From Microbacterium sp. 3J1 (lineage in GTDB: Bacteria > Actinomycetota > Actinomycetes > Actinomycetales > Microbacteriaceae): a stretch of 64,000 bases of DNA. The stretch's first letter is position 1. Each line of letters begins with the position of its first letter. Under the pieces are notes generated by a model. It was given only the letters and a program-made list of their open reading frames with translations. It was not told where the DNA came from and ran no database searches. The stretch spans positions 62,001-126,000 of the forward strand of contig NZ_CDWI01000011.1 of NCBI RefSeq assembly GCF_001049495.1, written 5' to 3'. Positions 35,737 through 43,752 of the stretch are shown piece after piece. The position numbers and the translations under genes are program-made.

Positions 35737-36803
35737 GCGAGCCTCTCGTGCTCGGAATCGAGACGAGCTGCGACGAGACGGGCATCGGCATCGTCCGCGG
35801 ACGCACGCTGCTGTCGAACACGATCGCGTCGAGCATGGACGAGCACGCCCGCTACGGCGGCGTCGTGCCCGAGGTCGCCGCGCGCGCCCACCTCGAAGCA
35901 CTGCAGCCGTCGATCGACGCCGCTCTCGCCGAGGCGGGGGTGCGGCTCGACGACCTCGATGCGGTGGCGGTCACGAGCGGGCCCGGTCTCGCCGGAGCCC
36001 TCATGGTCGGCGTCGGCGCGGCGAAGGGGCTGGCGGTCTCGCTCGACAAGCCGCTGTATGCGGTGAACCACCTGGTGGGCCACATCGCGGCAGACATCCT
36101 GACCCCCGACTCCGAACCGCTCGAATACCCGACCATCGCCCTGCTCGTGTCCGGCGGGCACACCTCGCTGCTGCACGTCCGCGACCTCACGACCGACGTC
36201 GAGATGCTCGGCGAGACGATGGACGACGCAGCCGGCGAAGCGTTCGACAAGGTCGCCCGCCTGCTGTCGCTGCCGTACCCCGGCGGCCCGGAGATCGACA
36301 GAGCGGCGCTCGACGGCGATCCCTCGGCGATCCGCTTCCCCCGTGGCCTCTCCCGGGCTTCCGACATGGCGAAGCATCGCTACGACTTCTCGTTCTCGGG
36401 ACTCAAGACCGCGGTGGCGCGCTGGGTCGAACGGTGCGAGGCCGAGGGTACCCCCGTGCCTGTGGCCGACGTGGCAGCCAGCTTCCGCGAGGCCGTGGTC
36501 GATGTCCTCGTGACGAAGGCGCTCGCGGCGTGCGCGGATCTCGGCGTCCCTCGGCTGCTGCTCGGCGGGGGCGTCATCGCCAATCGGCGCCTGCGCGAGG
36601 TCGCTCTCGCCAGGGCCGAGGCCGCAGGGGTCACGGTGCGCATCCCCCCGTTGTCGCTGTGCACCGACAACGGCGCGATGATCGCGGCGCTCGCAGCCGA
36701 GCTCATCTCGTCGGGGCGCCGGCCGTCGACGCTCGCGTTCGGGGCGGATTCGACGCTCCCCGTCACCGAGATCCAGGTCGACGAGCGGATCGCGGTGGTG
36801 TGA
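35733..36803 (+). CDS. tsaD: tRNA N6-adenosine threonylcarbamoyltransferase TsaD
   Basis: TsaD is the catalytic subunit that transfers threonylcarbamoyl from TC-AMP to A37 of tRNA. The protein (356 residues) opens [16 protein letters not shown] and has the metal-binding histidines of [10 protein letters not shown], the VSGGHTSLL loop, the [11 protein letters not shown] block, and [14 protein letters not shown] with [11 protein letters not shown] near the end. The ATG at 35733 overlaps rimI (ATGA). It is the last recognised gene of the t6A set; the following small membrane-protein gene overlaps its stop by one base. Confidence 0.95.
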   Translation: MSEPLVLGIETSCDETGIGIVRGRTLLSNTIASSMDEHARYGGVVPEVAARAHLEALQPSIDAALAEAGVRLDDLDAVAVTSGPGLAGALMVGVGAAKGLAVSLDKPLYAVNHLVGHIAADILTPDSEPLEYPTIALLVSGGHTSLLHVRDLTTDVEMLGETMDDAAGEAFDKVARLLSLPYPGGPEIDRAALDGDPSAIRFPRGLSRASDMAKHRYDFSFSGLKTAVARWVERCEAEGTPVPVADVAASFREAVVDVLVTKALAACADLGVPRLLLGGGVIANRRLREVALARAEAAGVTVRIPPLSLCTDNGAMIAALAAELISSGRRPSTLAFGADSTLPVTEIQVDERIAVV

Positions 36804-37318
36804 TGAGCGACGTGCCGCGCACCTCTGACCCTTCAGGAGCCGAACGCGCCTCCCTCGGCGGGTCCGCGATGCCGCGCCCGAGCGTCGAGCCGCCGAGCGC
36901 AGAGGTGGAGCACCCGGCCGGGGCCGCGCGACTGCCTGGCGCCCGTCGCGAGCGGTACACGAAACTGCCGACGGGCCCGGTCGGGATCGAACCGGTCGTG
37001 GCGACGGGCCCCGATGTCGATGCTCGCGGGCGGGGCACGGAGTGGGAGCCGACCCTCGATCAGGGCGTCGCCGTCGACGACACCAGACTCGCGCCGTGGG
37101 CTCTCACCGCGGCGATCGTGGCGCTGGCTTCATCGTTCTTCGTGGGCTGGGGGATCCCGATCGCCATCGTCGCGGTCATCGCAGCGATCATGTCCCTCCG
37201 CCGGCCGGTCGAGAGTCGGGCCATCGCGCGATGGGCCCTCGTACTCGGCCTCTGCGCCACCGTGTACAGCCTGGGCTGGCTCGTGTGGGCCGGTATGCAG
37301 TTCGAGCGGCTGGGGTAG
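36803..37318 (+). CDS. Small membrane protein with DUF4190-like C-terminus
   Basis: The protein (171 residues) has a hydrophilic Pro/Gly/Arg-rich first ~95 residues, then three hydrophobic helices (WALTAAIVALASSFFVGWG, IAIVAVIAAIMSL, WALVLGLCATVYSLGWLVWAGM). The hydrophobic part resembles DUF4190-type membrane domains, often found in actinobacterial proteins of unknown role. The ATG shares one base with the tsaD stop (TGATG), so translation is coupled. It ends 3 bp before the next gene. I cannot assign a function. Confidence 0.65.
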   Translation: MSDVPRTSDPSGAERASLGGSAMPRPSVEPPSAEVEHPAGAARLPGARRERYTKLPTGPVGIEPVVATGPDVDARGRGTEWEPTLDQGVAVDDTRLAPWALTAAIVALASSFFVGWGIPIAIVAVIAAIMSLRRPVESRAIARWALVLGLCATVYSLGWLVWAGMQFERLG

Positions 37319-37321
37319 CCG

Positions 37322-38515
37322 ATGCCGGACGCCGACGAGACCAGCGAGCTGCGCGCTCTGCACGCGCGCGCCTACGGTCGCGGCGGCGGCCTGACCGAGG
37401 CGGATGCCGCGCGCCTGCGCGCCCTCGAGGACGCGCGGGTCGAAGCGCGACGCACCGTGAGCACGGACTCCCCGGTGGTCGCCGCCGACGCGTCCGAGCC
37501 CCACGCGGAGCCGGCGGACGCCGACCGCCCCGAACAGGTGGCCGCGGCCTCGACGCCGGGCGAGGCAGCCGTTCCGCCGACATCGGACGAGACAGCCGTG
37601 CCGCGTGCATCGAACGGCCTGCGAGCGGATGCGCGGCGGCACTGGAAGGCCCTGACCGCTGCGGCGGTCGCGATGCTCCTCGTCGGACTCGGCGCGGGAT
37701 GGGCGCTCTTCGGAGGCGCGGAGGACGGCGTCGTGCTGACGGCCGCGCAGCAGGAACGACGCGTGGAGCTGCAGACCGCAGGCGGCTACGACCCGGGGAG
37801 CGTGCACGTCATCGGATCGGACGAGGGTGCGGTGGTCTGGTACGCCACGAGAAAGCAGGGCGAGCTCGAGTGCATGATCCTCGACGCGGACGGCGATTCG
37901 ACCGACCTGTGCCAGAACGCGGAGGAGCTCGTGGCGCAGGGATTCGGGATCACTGCGACGCTCGCCGGATCCCGCGGTGAGAGCGAGCGCGAGGGCGAGG
38001 ACGACATCTCCGCGACGGCCGTGCGGTCGGCGTCAGGGGAGGTCGTCGCCATCATCCAGCGCTGGCCCTCGGACGACGTGGGCTGGCTCGCGCAGTTCCC
38101 GATCGAGGAGCGCGAGCGGGCGGAAGAGCTCCTCTCCCTCGGCTTCCAGCAGTATTCGTTCTCGGTGGTCGGCTATATCGACGACCTGCCGATCTGGCGC
38201 GGTACACGCGTCGAAGACGGGATCGCGCAGGAGTGCATGATCGTCGACGCCGTCGGAGCGACGCAATGCGCCGACGCCGCGGAGGTCCAGGGCGGCGCCG
38301 CGCTCAGCGTCGGGGGTGTCGTCGTCGACGAGGCGGGCGGAGAGCAGGAGCCCTGGAGCATCGACCTTCGACTGACCACCTCGGGCATCGCCTATCTGAC
38401 GATCACGGGGGAGGTGCCGAGTTCACGCGGCACGACGCCCGACGTGTTCACCGAGCTCAGCGGACAGGACGGCGATCCGATCAGGGTCGAGGCGCCGTCC
38501 GACCCGACCGGCTGA
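37322..38515 (+). CDS. Single-pass membrane protein with duplicated Cys-containing extracytoplasmic motif
   Basis: I do not recognise a family. The 397-residue protein has a helical, Ala/Glu-rich N-terminal ~100 residues, one membrane helix (about 114-134, AAAVAMLLVGLGAGWALFGGA) and an extracytoplasmic part. In that part two segments resemble each other: WYATRKQGELECMILDADGDSTDLCQ.AEE (about 178-210) and WRGTRVEDGIAQECMIVDAVGATQCADAAE (about 292-322). Each has two cysteines ~12 residues apart that may form a disulfide. It follows the DUF4190-like gene by 3 bp, probably in one transcript, and meets the convergent methyltransferase gene with a 3-bp gap. Confidence 0.6.
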   Translation: MPDADETSELRALHARAYGRGGGLTEADAARLRALEDARVEARRTVSTDSPVVAADASEPHAEPADADRPEQVAAASTPGEAAVPPTSDETAVPRASNGLRADARRHWKALTAAAVAMLLVGLGAGWALFGGAEDGVVLTAAQQERRVELQTAGGYDPGSVHVIGSDEGAVVWYATRKQGELECMILDADGDSTDLCQNAEELVAQGFGITATLAGSRGESEREGEDDISATAVRSASGEVVAIIQRWPSDDVGWLAQFPIEERERAEELLSLGFQQYSFSVVGYIDDLPIWRGTRVEDGIAQECMIVDAVGATQCADAAEVQGGAALSVGGVVVDEAGGEQEPWSIDLRLTTSGIAYLTITGEVPSSRGTTPDVFTELSGQDGDPIRVEAPSDPTG

Positions 38516-38518
38516 TCG

Positions 38519-39718
38519 TCACTCCGCCGCGGGCACCCGGTCGGCGAGGATCGCGCGGCGCTGCCCGTTCACGCGGGTGAGGATCAGGGTCGCGCTCCGA
38601 TCTCCGCGAAGGGTGAGCTTCTTGCGGAAGGCGGCGGGGTCGACGTCCATGCCGCGCTTCTTGATCTCGACCGTGCCGATGCCGTTCGCCGTGAGCGCGC
38701 TGCTGATCGCCTTGGGGTTCGCCGCCATCGTCTCGCGGACCCGGAAGGACTGCACGAACGGACTGGTCACGGCGGCATCCGACGTGAGGTAGGCGATCCG
38801 CTCGTCGAGCATTCCCGCATCGAGGCTGCGGGCCACGTCGCCGATCAGCCGAGCCCGGATGACCGCGCCGTCGGGCTCGTGCAGGAAGGCTCCGAGCGCT
38901 CGCACCGGCGCGTCCTCGGCGTCCGCTCCCGCGGTGAGCTCATGCGACCGATCACCCCTGATCACCAGCGCTGCGCGGCGTACGCCCTCACGTGCGAGCG
39001 CGCCGGTCCAGAGGACGAGCTCGACCACGCTCCCGTCTGCGCTGACCCACTGCGCCTCGGCGTCGCCCGGCAGGGAGTCGCGGTCATGCCCCGGGCCGAG
39101 CTTGATCCCCGTCGGCATGCGCGCCGCCACGTCGAAGGCCCAGTCCAGAGGAGGTGAGTACTCGTCGGCGCCGACCCGGCTCGTCTCGCTGTGGCCGGAG
39201 GTCCGCCGCGCCGGATCCATCCAGACGGCCAGACCGTCTGCGGGCGAGGGGAGGTGGTCCTGTGCCGTCCCGTGCTGCACGGTCACATCGGCGCCGAAAG
39301 GGGCGAGGTTGTACGCGGCGATCGCGGCGGTGACGTCGTCCGCATCCACCGCGAGCACTCCCAGCCCTGCGCCGGCGAAGGCCAGCGCGTCGCCACCGAT
39401 GCCGCAGCCGAGATCGGCGACCGAGCGGATGCCGGCGCTCCGCATCCGCTGCGCATGTCGAGCGGCGACGCCGAGTCGCGTGGCCTGCTCGAGTCCGGCC
39501 TTCGTGAACAGCATCCGCGCCGCGAAGTCGCCGAATTTCGCCTTGGCCTTCTCCCGAAGACGGGCCTGACCCACGACTGCGGAGACGAGGTCGGGGGAGT
39601 GGCCCGCGGCTCGCAGCCGGGACACGGTCTTGGCCACGTCTGCGACCCCGTCCACGGAGTCGGCCGCATCCAGCAGCGTCAGCCCCTCGGGGGTGAGCAG
39701 GGCTCGCAGCTCAGACAT
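38519..39718 (-). CDS. Class I SAM-dependent methyltransferase with THUMP-like C-terminal domain
   Basis: The 399-residue protein has a helical N-terminal ~90 residues, a Rossmann methyltransferase core with ADLGCGIGGDALAFAGAG (motif I, around 103-120), AVDADD (motif II) and WMDPARRT (motif IV, DPAR in place of DPPY/NPPF), and a C-terminal domain with FVQSFRVRE and KKRGMDVDPAAFRKKL. Proteins of this type are annotated as THUMP-like methyltransferases; an RNA substrate is likely but not shown. The ATG at 39718 is preferred; AAGGA lies 7 nt upstream. It is divergent from groES across a CIRCE-containing promoter. Confidence 0.8.
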   Translation of the reverse strand: MSELRALLTPEGLTLLDAADSVDGVADVAKTVSRLRAAGHSPDLVSAVVGQARLREKAKAKFGDFAARMLFTKAGLEQATRLGVAARHAQRMRSAGIRSVADLGCGIGGDALAFAGAGLGVLAVDADDVTAAIAAYNLAPFGADVTVQHGTAQDHLPSPADGLAVWMDPARRTSGHSETSRVGADEYSPPLDWAFDVAARMPTGIKLGPGHDRDSLPGDAEAQWVSADGSVVELVLWTGALAREGVRRAALVIRGDRSHELTAGADAEDAPVRALGAFLHEPDGAVIRARLIGDVARSLDAGMLDERIAYLTSDAAVTSPFVQSFRVRETMAANPKAISSALTANGIGTVEIKKRGMDVDPAAFRKKLTLRGDRSATLILTRVNGQRRAILADRVPAAE

Positions 39719-39768
39719 CTCCACGTCCTTCAGCTTAGGCGGCGATGCCACGCGGACCGCGGCGGTGC

Positions 39769-39797
39769 GCTGGCACTCGCATTGCGTGAGTGCCAGC
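39769..39797. promoter_or_regulatory. CIRCE-type operator 1 (HrcA site) overlapping the groES -35
   Basis: GCTGGCACTC (39769-39778), 9-nt spacer, GAGTGCCAGC (39788-39797): perfect 10-bp arms containing the CIRCE core GCACTC-N9-GAGTGC. It overlaps the predicted -35 TTGCGT (39782-39787). Confidence 0.75.
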
Positions 39798-39811
39798 CGA
39801 CGCCCTAGACT
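39782..39811 (+). promoter_or_regulatory. groES promoter
   Basis: TTGCGT (39782-39787) and TAGACT (39806-39811) are 18 bp apart. The -35 lies in CIRCE 1, and the transcription start would fall in or next to CIRCE 2. Confidence 0.55.
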
Positions 39812-39814
39812 GGG

Positions 39815-39841
39815 TTAGCACTCTCGGGTTGAGAGTGCGAA
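39815..39841. promoter_or_regulatory. CIRCE operator 2 (HrcA site) downstream of the groES -10
   Basis: TTAGCACTC (39815-39823), 9-nt spacer, GAGTGCGAA (39833-39841). This matches the CIRCE consensus TTAGCACTC-N9-GAGTGCTAA at all but one base, and lies right after the -10 box. Confidence 0.9.
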
Positions 39842-39880
39842 CAAGTCTTCCTGTCAGCGTCAAGAAAGAAGAGGTAGACC

Positions 39881-40177
39881 GTGTCGGTTTCCATCAAGCC
39901 GCTCGAGGACCGCATCGTCATCAAGCAGGTCGAGGCCGAGCAGACCACCGCGAGTGGCCTGGTCATCCCCGACACCGCCAAGGAGAAGCCCCAGGAGGGC
40001 GAGGTCGTGGCCGTGGGCCCCGGCCGCATCGATGACAACGGCAACCGTGTCCCGCTCGACGTCGCCGTCGGCGACCGTGTGCTCTACAGCAAGTACGGCG
40101 GCACCGAGGTGAAGTTCGGCGCAGACGAGTTCCTCGTCCTGTCGGCCCGCGACGTGCTCGCGGTCGTCGTCCGCTGA
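39881..40177 (+). CDS. groES: Co-chaperonin GroES
   Basis: GroES caps the GroEL ring during ATP-driven protein folding. The 98-residue protein has [27 protein letters not shown] at the start, with the mobile loop (TTASGLVIP), and the [11 protein letters not shown] block near the C-terminus. GAGG (39871-39874) lies 6 nt before the GTG. Control by HrcA is strongly indicated by two CIRCE elements. No groEL follows; a strong terminator ends the transcript 14 bp after the stop, so GroEL must be encoded elsewhere. Confidence 0.97.
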   Translation: MSVSIKPLEDRIVIKQVEAEQTTASGLVIPDTAKEKPQEGEVVAVGPGRIDDNGNRVPLDVAVGDRVLYSKYGGTEVKFGADEFLVLSARDVLAVVVR

Positions 40178-40190
40178 GACAACGTCTTCG

Positions 40191-40224
40191 AGAGGGCCCG
40201 GATGCATTCGCATCCGGGCCCTCT
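40191..40224. terminator. Strong bidirectional terminator between groES and the XRE regulator gene
   Basis: A perfect 15-bp stem AGAGGGCCCGGATGC (40191-40205) / GCATCCGGGCCCTCT (40210-40224) closes a 4-nt ATTC loop. It serves the convergent genes on both sides. Confidence 0.85.
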
Positions 40225-40235
40225 CTGCGTCTCCG

Positions 40236-41120
40236 TCAGCGAGACTCGAGCAGACGAAGCGCGGCCGCAGAGGCGCTGCCGGGCACCGCGGCGTAGGCGA
40301 GGATGCGCTGGCCGTCGGTGTCGGGCAGATGGAGCACCTCGTAGTTCAGCGTGAGGGCACCGACGGTGGGATGCGAGAACTGCTTCGATCCGCTCGAGCA
40401 GAGTCGCACCGAATGTCGGGCCCACAGCTTCGCGAACACGGGGCTGCTCAGGCTCAGTTCGCCCACGAGCGCGGCGAGCTGCGGATCGTCGGCGAACTGC
40501 GAGGCGACGAACCGCAGCGAGGCCACGGCCAGGGCGGCCTCGCGCTCCCACTCGTGATACAGATCACGGGTGTGCGGGTCGAGGAACAGCATCCGCATGT
40601 GGTTGGGGCGGTCGGCCGCCCTTGCGGGTGCTCCCGCGTCGATGTGCCCCGCCAGCAGCAGATGGCCGGCGGTGTTCCAGTCGAGGATGTCGTTGAAGCG
40701 TCCGAGGAGCACCGCGGGGACGCCCATCGCCTGCAGCAGACCGGAGGCGCCCGCGTGAGGCGCCTCGGGCCTGCGGCCCCGACGGCGTGCGGCGGTCGAC
40801 GGGCGCGCGAGCGTCATCAGGTGCAGGCGCTCGTCGGAGTCGAGCTGCAGTGCGCGCGCGAGCGCGGCCACGACGGCCTCCGACGCGTTGTGCGACTGCC
40901 CCTGCTCCAGCCGGGTGAGGTAGGTGACCGACACCCCGGCGAGCTGGGCGAGCTCCTCCCGACGCAGCCCGGGTACTCGGCGGCGGCCGTGACTGCTGAG
41001 ACCGACCGCACTCGGGGCGACGCGGTCACGGCGAGATCGCAGGAACTCGCCGAGTTCGGTCACGGGGCGATCTGATGCGCCGTCAGTCGCGATCGATGGT
41101 TGAGGGTGCACGCTCCCCAT
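40236..41120 (-). CDS. XRE-family regulator with MmyB-like ligand-binding domain
   Basis: The 294-residue protein has an N-terminal helix-turn-helix (about 30-95: FLRSRRDRV, RRVPGLRREELAQLAGVSVTYLTRLEQGQ) and a C-terminal MmyB-like domain (AVLLGRFNDILDWNTAGHLL, FLDPHTRDLYHEWER, FAKLWARHSVR), which in relatives binds fatty-acid-like ligands. It is divergent from an MFS exporter gene, with 93 bp between them, so it probably represses or activates that gene and itself. The ATG at 41120 is chosen. A GTG five codons earlier is possible. Confidence 0.88.
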   Translation of the reverse strand: MGSVHPQPSIATDGASDRPVTELGEFLRSRRDRVAPSAVGLSSHGRRRVPGLRREELAQLAGVSVTYLTRLEQGQSHNASEAVVAALARALQLDSDERLHLMTLARPSTAARRRGRRPEAPHAGASGLLQAMGVPAVLLGRFNDILDWNTAGHLLLAGHIDAGAPARAADRPNHMRMLFLDPHTRDLYHEWEREAALAVASLRFVASQFADDPQLAALVGELSLSSPVFAKLWARHSVRLCSSGSKQFSHPTVGALTLNYEVLHLPDTDGQRILAYAAVPGSASAAALRLLESR

Positions 41121-41213
41121 TGTGGCGGAACGCACCGATCGGAGCCTGTCCCTGCCAGTGCTAGTCAGAACAGTGGTCTGGCTGGCCCGCGTGGCACCCC
41201 GAAGGGTGGGAGC

Positions 41214-42632
41214 ATGACTTCTGCCGAATCGACATCGATCACACGTCGCGTGCCCTCTTCCGAGAGGTTCGCCCCGGCGCAGCGCCTCGCGATGGCCGTG
41301 CTGCTGACCGCGAATTTCACCCTCGCCGTGGACTTCTCCATCTTGAACGTCGCGCTACCGCAGATCGGTCGAGAGCTCGGTTTCGACACCGCGGCTCTGC
41401 AGTGGATCGTCACGGCGTTCGCGATCTGCGCCGCCTCGTTCACCCTCTTCTTCGGTCGAGTGGCCGACCTGCTGGGGCGCAAGCGCCTGTTCCTCGCGGG
41501 CGTCGTGCTCCTCGGCGTCTCCTCGCTCGCGGGTGCGCTGGCGATGACACCCGGCGTGCTGCTGGCCGCGCGGGTGGGGCAGGGGCTGGCTACCGCGATG
41601 GTGACGCCCGCCGCGCTGGCTCTGATGACGACGATGTTCCCCGAGGGCCGGGCGCGTTCCCGAGCGCTCGGTCTGAACGGCGCCCTGATGGCCGCCGGTT
41701 TCACCGTGGGTGCCGTGCTCGGCGGCGTGCTCACGGGCACGGTGTCGTGGAGATGGGCCTTCCTCCTGAACGTGATCGTCGCAGCGGGGGCGCTCGCCAT
41801 CGGACCCTGGGTGCTGCGCGAGCCGGCGCGGGGCTCGCGTCCGCGGCTCGATGTCCTCGGAGCCGTCACGGTGACCGCGGCTCTCGTGGCCCTCGTCTTC
41901 GGCATCGACTCGGCAGGGCGCGTCGGCTGGGGGCATCCGGGAACGTGGATGCCGTTGATCGCGTCCTTCGTGTTCCTCCTCGCCTTCGTGTACGCGGAGG
42001 GGCGGGCGGCGGAACCGCTCATCGCGCCGTCGATGCTGCGGAGGCGGACCGTGGCGTGGGGCAATGTCGCCGGACTCGTGGCCTTCGCCACCGAGACCTC
42101 GCTCGTCTTCCTGCTCACGCTGTACCTGCAGGACGTCCTGGGGCATACGCCGATCGCAGCAGGTCTGATGCTCGGCGTCCTCGGAGTCGGCACGGTTCTC
42201 GGTGGACTCCTCGCTCCGAAGATCATCGCGGTGACCGGTGCGCCGACGGTGATCGTCGGGGGATTGCTGCTCCAGGCAGGGGTCACCGTCCCGCTGGCAT
42301 TCGCGACGGCGGACGACGCCTGGACGCTCCCTCTGCTGATCCTCGCCTTTGTCGGCGGCGTCGCGAACCTCGTCGCGATCGTCGGATACGTCGTCACGGC
42401 CACCGGAGATGTCCCTCCCGACGAGCAGGGGCTCGCGACCGGCCTCGTCACGATGAGCCAGCAGGTCGGAATGGCACTCGGGACGCCCGTCATGGCTGCC
42501 GTGGTCTCCGCGTTCGCCGGGGCAGGGCTGCTGCGAGGGGTCCAGGCGGCCATCGGGGTCAATGCCGCCATCGCCCTGGTCGCGGCGCTCGTCGTGGCCT
42601 TCGCCCTCCGGGTGGTTCCTCGTCGCCGATAG
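41214..42632 (+). CDS. MFS multidrug exporter of the DHA2 (EmrB/QacA) type
   Basis: The 472-residue integral membrane protein has twelve to fourteen predicted helices. The first has ANFTLAVDFSILNVALPQIGRELGF, the LQWIVTAFAICAASF helix and GRVADLLGRKRLFLAG (MFS motif A) follow, and ALMAAGFTVGAVLGG is motif C, specific for antiporters. It likely exports a toxic or lipophilic compound using the proton gradient. The ATG at 41214 follows AAGGGTGGGAG. The adjacent divergent XRE regulator is the likely controller. Confidence 0.9.
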   Translation: MTSAESTSITRRVPSSERFAPAQRLAMAVLLTANFTLAVDFSILNVALPQIGRELGFDTAALQWIVTAFAICAASFTLFFGRVADLLGRKRLFLAGVVLLGVSSLAGALAMTPGVLLAARVGQGLATAMVTPAALALMTTMFPEGRARSRALGLNGALMAAGFTVGAVLGGVLTGTVSWRWAFLLNVIVAAGALAIGPWVLREPARGSRPRLDVLGAVTVTAALVALVFGIDSAGRVGWGHPGTWMPLIASFVFLLAFVYAEGRAAEPLIAPSMLRRRTVAWGNVAGLVAFATETSLVFLLTLYLQDVLGHTPIAAGLMLGVLGVGTVLGGLLAPKIIAVTGAPTVIVGGLLLQAGVTVPLAFATADDAWTLPLLILAFVGGVANLVAIVGYVVTATGDVPPDEQGLATGLVTMSQQVGMALGTPVMAAVVSAFAGAGLLRGVQAAIGVNAAIALVAALVVAFALRVVPRRR

Positions 42633-42660
42633 GGCGACCGGAGCGGGGTGCTGCGAGCAC

Positions 42661-42666
42661 TAGGGT
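42661..42666 (+). promoter_or_regulatory. -10 box of a leaderless rarD promoter
   Basis: TAGGGT ends 6 nt before the GTG at 42673. Confidence 0.45.
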
Positions 42667-42672
42667 TGTGCG

Positions 42673-43608
42673 GTGACCCCTGACGCCAGCATGAGAGCAT
42701 CCCGTTCCGCCGGCGTCGCCTACGCGGGAGCGGCGTACCTGCTCTGGGGCGTGCTCCCGCTGTACTTCCTGCTGCTCGTGCCCACGGGGCCGTGGGAGGT
42801 CGTGGCGTGGCGGGTGCTGCTCTCGTTCGTCTTCTGCGTGCTCCTGCTCACCGTGACGCGCGGGTGGGCGGCGCTCGCGGTGATCGTCCGGCAGCCGAAG
42901 CTCCTCGGGCTCACGGCCCTCGCCGGGCTTCTCATCTACGTCAACTGGCAGGTCTTCCTCATCGGCACCCTCACCGGCAACGTGGTCGAGACCAGCCTCG
43001 GCTACTTCATCAACCCGATCGCCACCGTGCTGCTCGGCGTGTTCGTGCTGAAGGAGCGCATCCGCAGGCTCCAATGGGCGGCGATCGGCATCGCCGCGGT
43101 CGCCGTGATCGTGATCATCGTGTTCCACGGCGAGTTCCCCTGGATCGCGCTCTCGCTGACCGCCTCGTTCGGGGTCTACGGGCTCATCAAGAAGAAGATC
43201 GGCCCGGCTGTCGACGCGGTCAGCGGGCTCACCCTCGAGTCGCTGTGGCTGATCCCCATCGCCGTCGTGCAGCTCCTCCTGGTGGCGACCACGCCGGAAG
43301 GCCTCACGATGGGGCAGAACGGCGTCTGGCACGCTGTGCTGCTCGCGTTCGCCGGCGTGGCCACCGCAGTGCCCCTGCTCCTGTTCGCCGCGGGAGCTCG
43401 GCGGATCGATCTCACGGTCATCGGGATGATCCAGTTCATCACCCCGGTGATGCAGTTCGTGATCGGAGCCGCAGTTCTCGGCGAGGCGATGCCCCCCGAG
43501 CGCTGGGTCGGCTTCGTGATCGTGTGGATCGCGATCGCGGTCTTCGTGGCCGACCTGCTCCTGACCGCCGGGCGGAGCCGCCGTTCCGGGCCGACCGAAC
43601 TGCTCTGA
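42673..43608 (+). CDS. rarD: EamA-family transporter RarD
   Basis: The 311-residue protein has ten hydrophobic helices of the drug/metabolite transporter superfamily. Marks of RarD: GVAYAGAAYLLWGVLPLYF at the start, ILIYVNWQVFLIG-like helix 4 (LLIYVNWQVFLIGTLTGNVVETSLGYFINPI), KERIRRLQW, and GLIKKKIG between the two EamA repeats. RarD was linked to chloramphenicol resistance in Pseudomonas; the natural substrate is uncertain. The gene is preceded by a TAGGGT box 6 nt before the GTG, so it is transcribed separately from the MFS gene 40 bp upstream. Confidence 0.9.
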   Translation: MTPDASMRASRSAGVAYAGAAYLLWGVLPLYFLLLVPTGPWEVVAWRVLLSFVFCVLLLTVTRGWAALAVIVRQPKLLGLTALAGLLIYVNWQVFLIGTLTGNVVETSLGYFINPIATVLLGVFVLKERIRRLQWAAIGIAAVAVIVIIVFHGEFPWIALSLTASFGVYGLIKKKIGPAVDAVSGLTLESLWLIPIAVVQLLLVATTPEGLTMGQNGVWHAVLLAFAGVATAVPLLLFAAGARRIDLTVIGMIQFITPVMQFVIGAAVLGEAMPPERWVGFVIVWIAIAVFVADLLLTAGRSRRSGPTELL

Positions 43609-43712
43609 CGCGACGACGAGAACCGCGTGGATCCGGGCTACGGATCGTTAACGCACCGAAATACTCCCGACCCCTGCGCGAGACGATCTGGTCCTAGTGT
43701 TAGAGCACCCGA

Positions 43713-43731
43713 CCGTGGTCACAATCCACGG
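43713..43731. promoter_or_regulatory. Inverted repeat upstream of livK
   Basis: CCGTGG (43713-43718), 7-nt spacer, CCACGG (43726-43731). It lies 22 bp before the livK start and downstream of a possible -10 box TAGTGT (43695-43700), so it could be an operator or a 5'-UTR hairpin. Confidence 0.35.
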
Positions 43732-43752
43732 CCAGTCACGCAAGGGAGCATC

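Noticed and set aside
41121..41213. Operator repeats (CAGTG twice, GCCAG/CTGGC) between the XRE regulator and MFS genes
   Set aside because: The repeats are short and imperfect. A site surely exists here, but I cannot define it.
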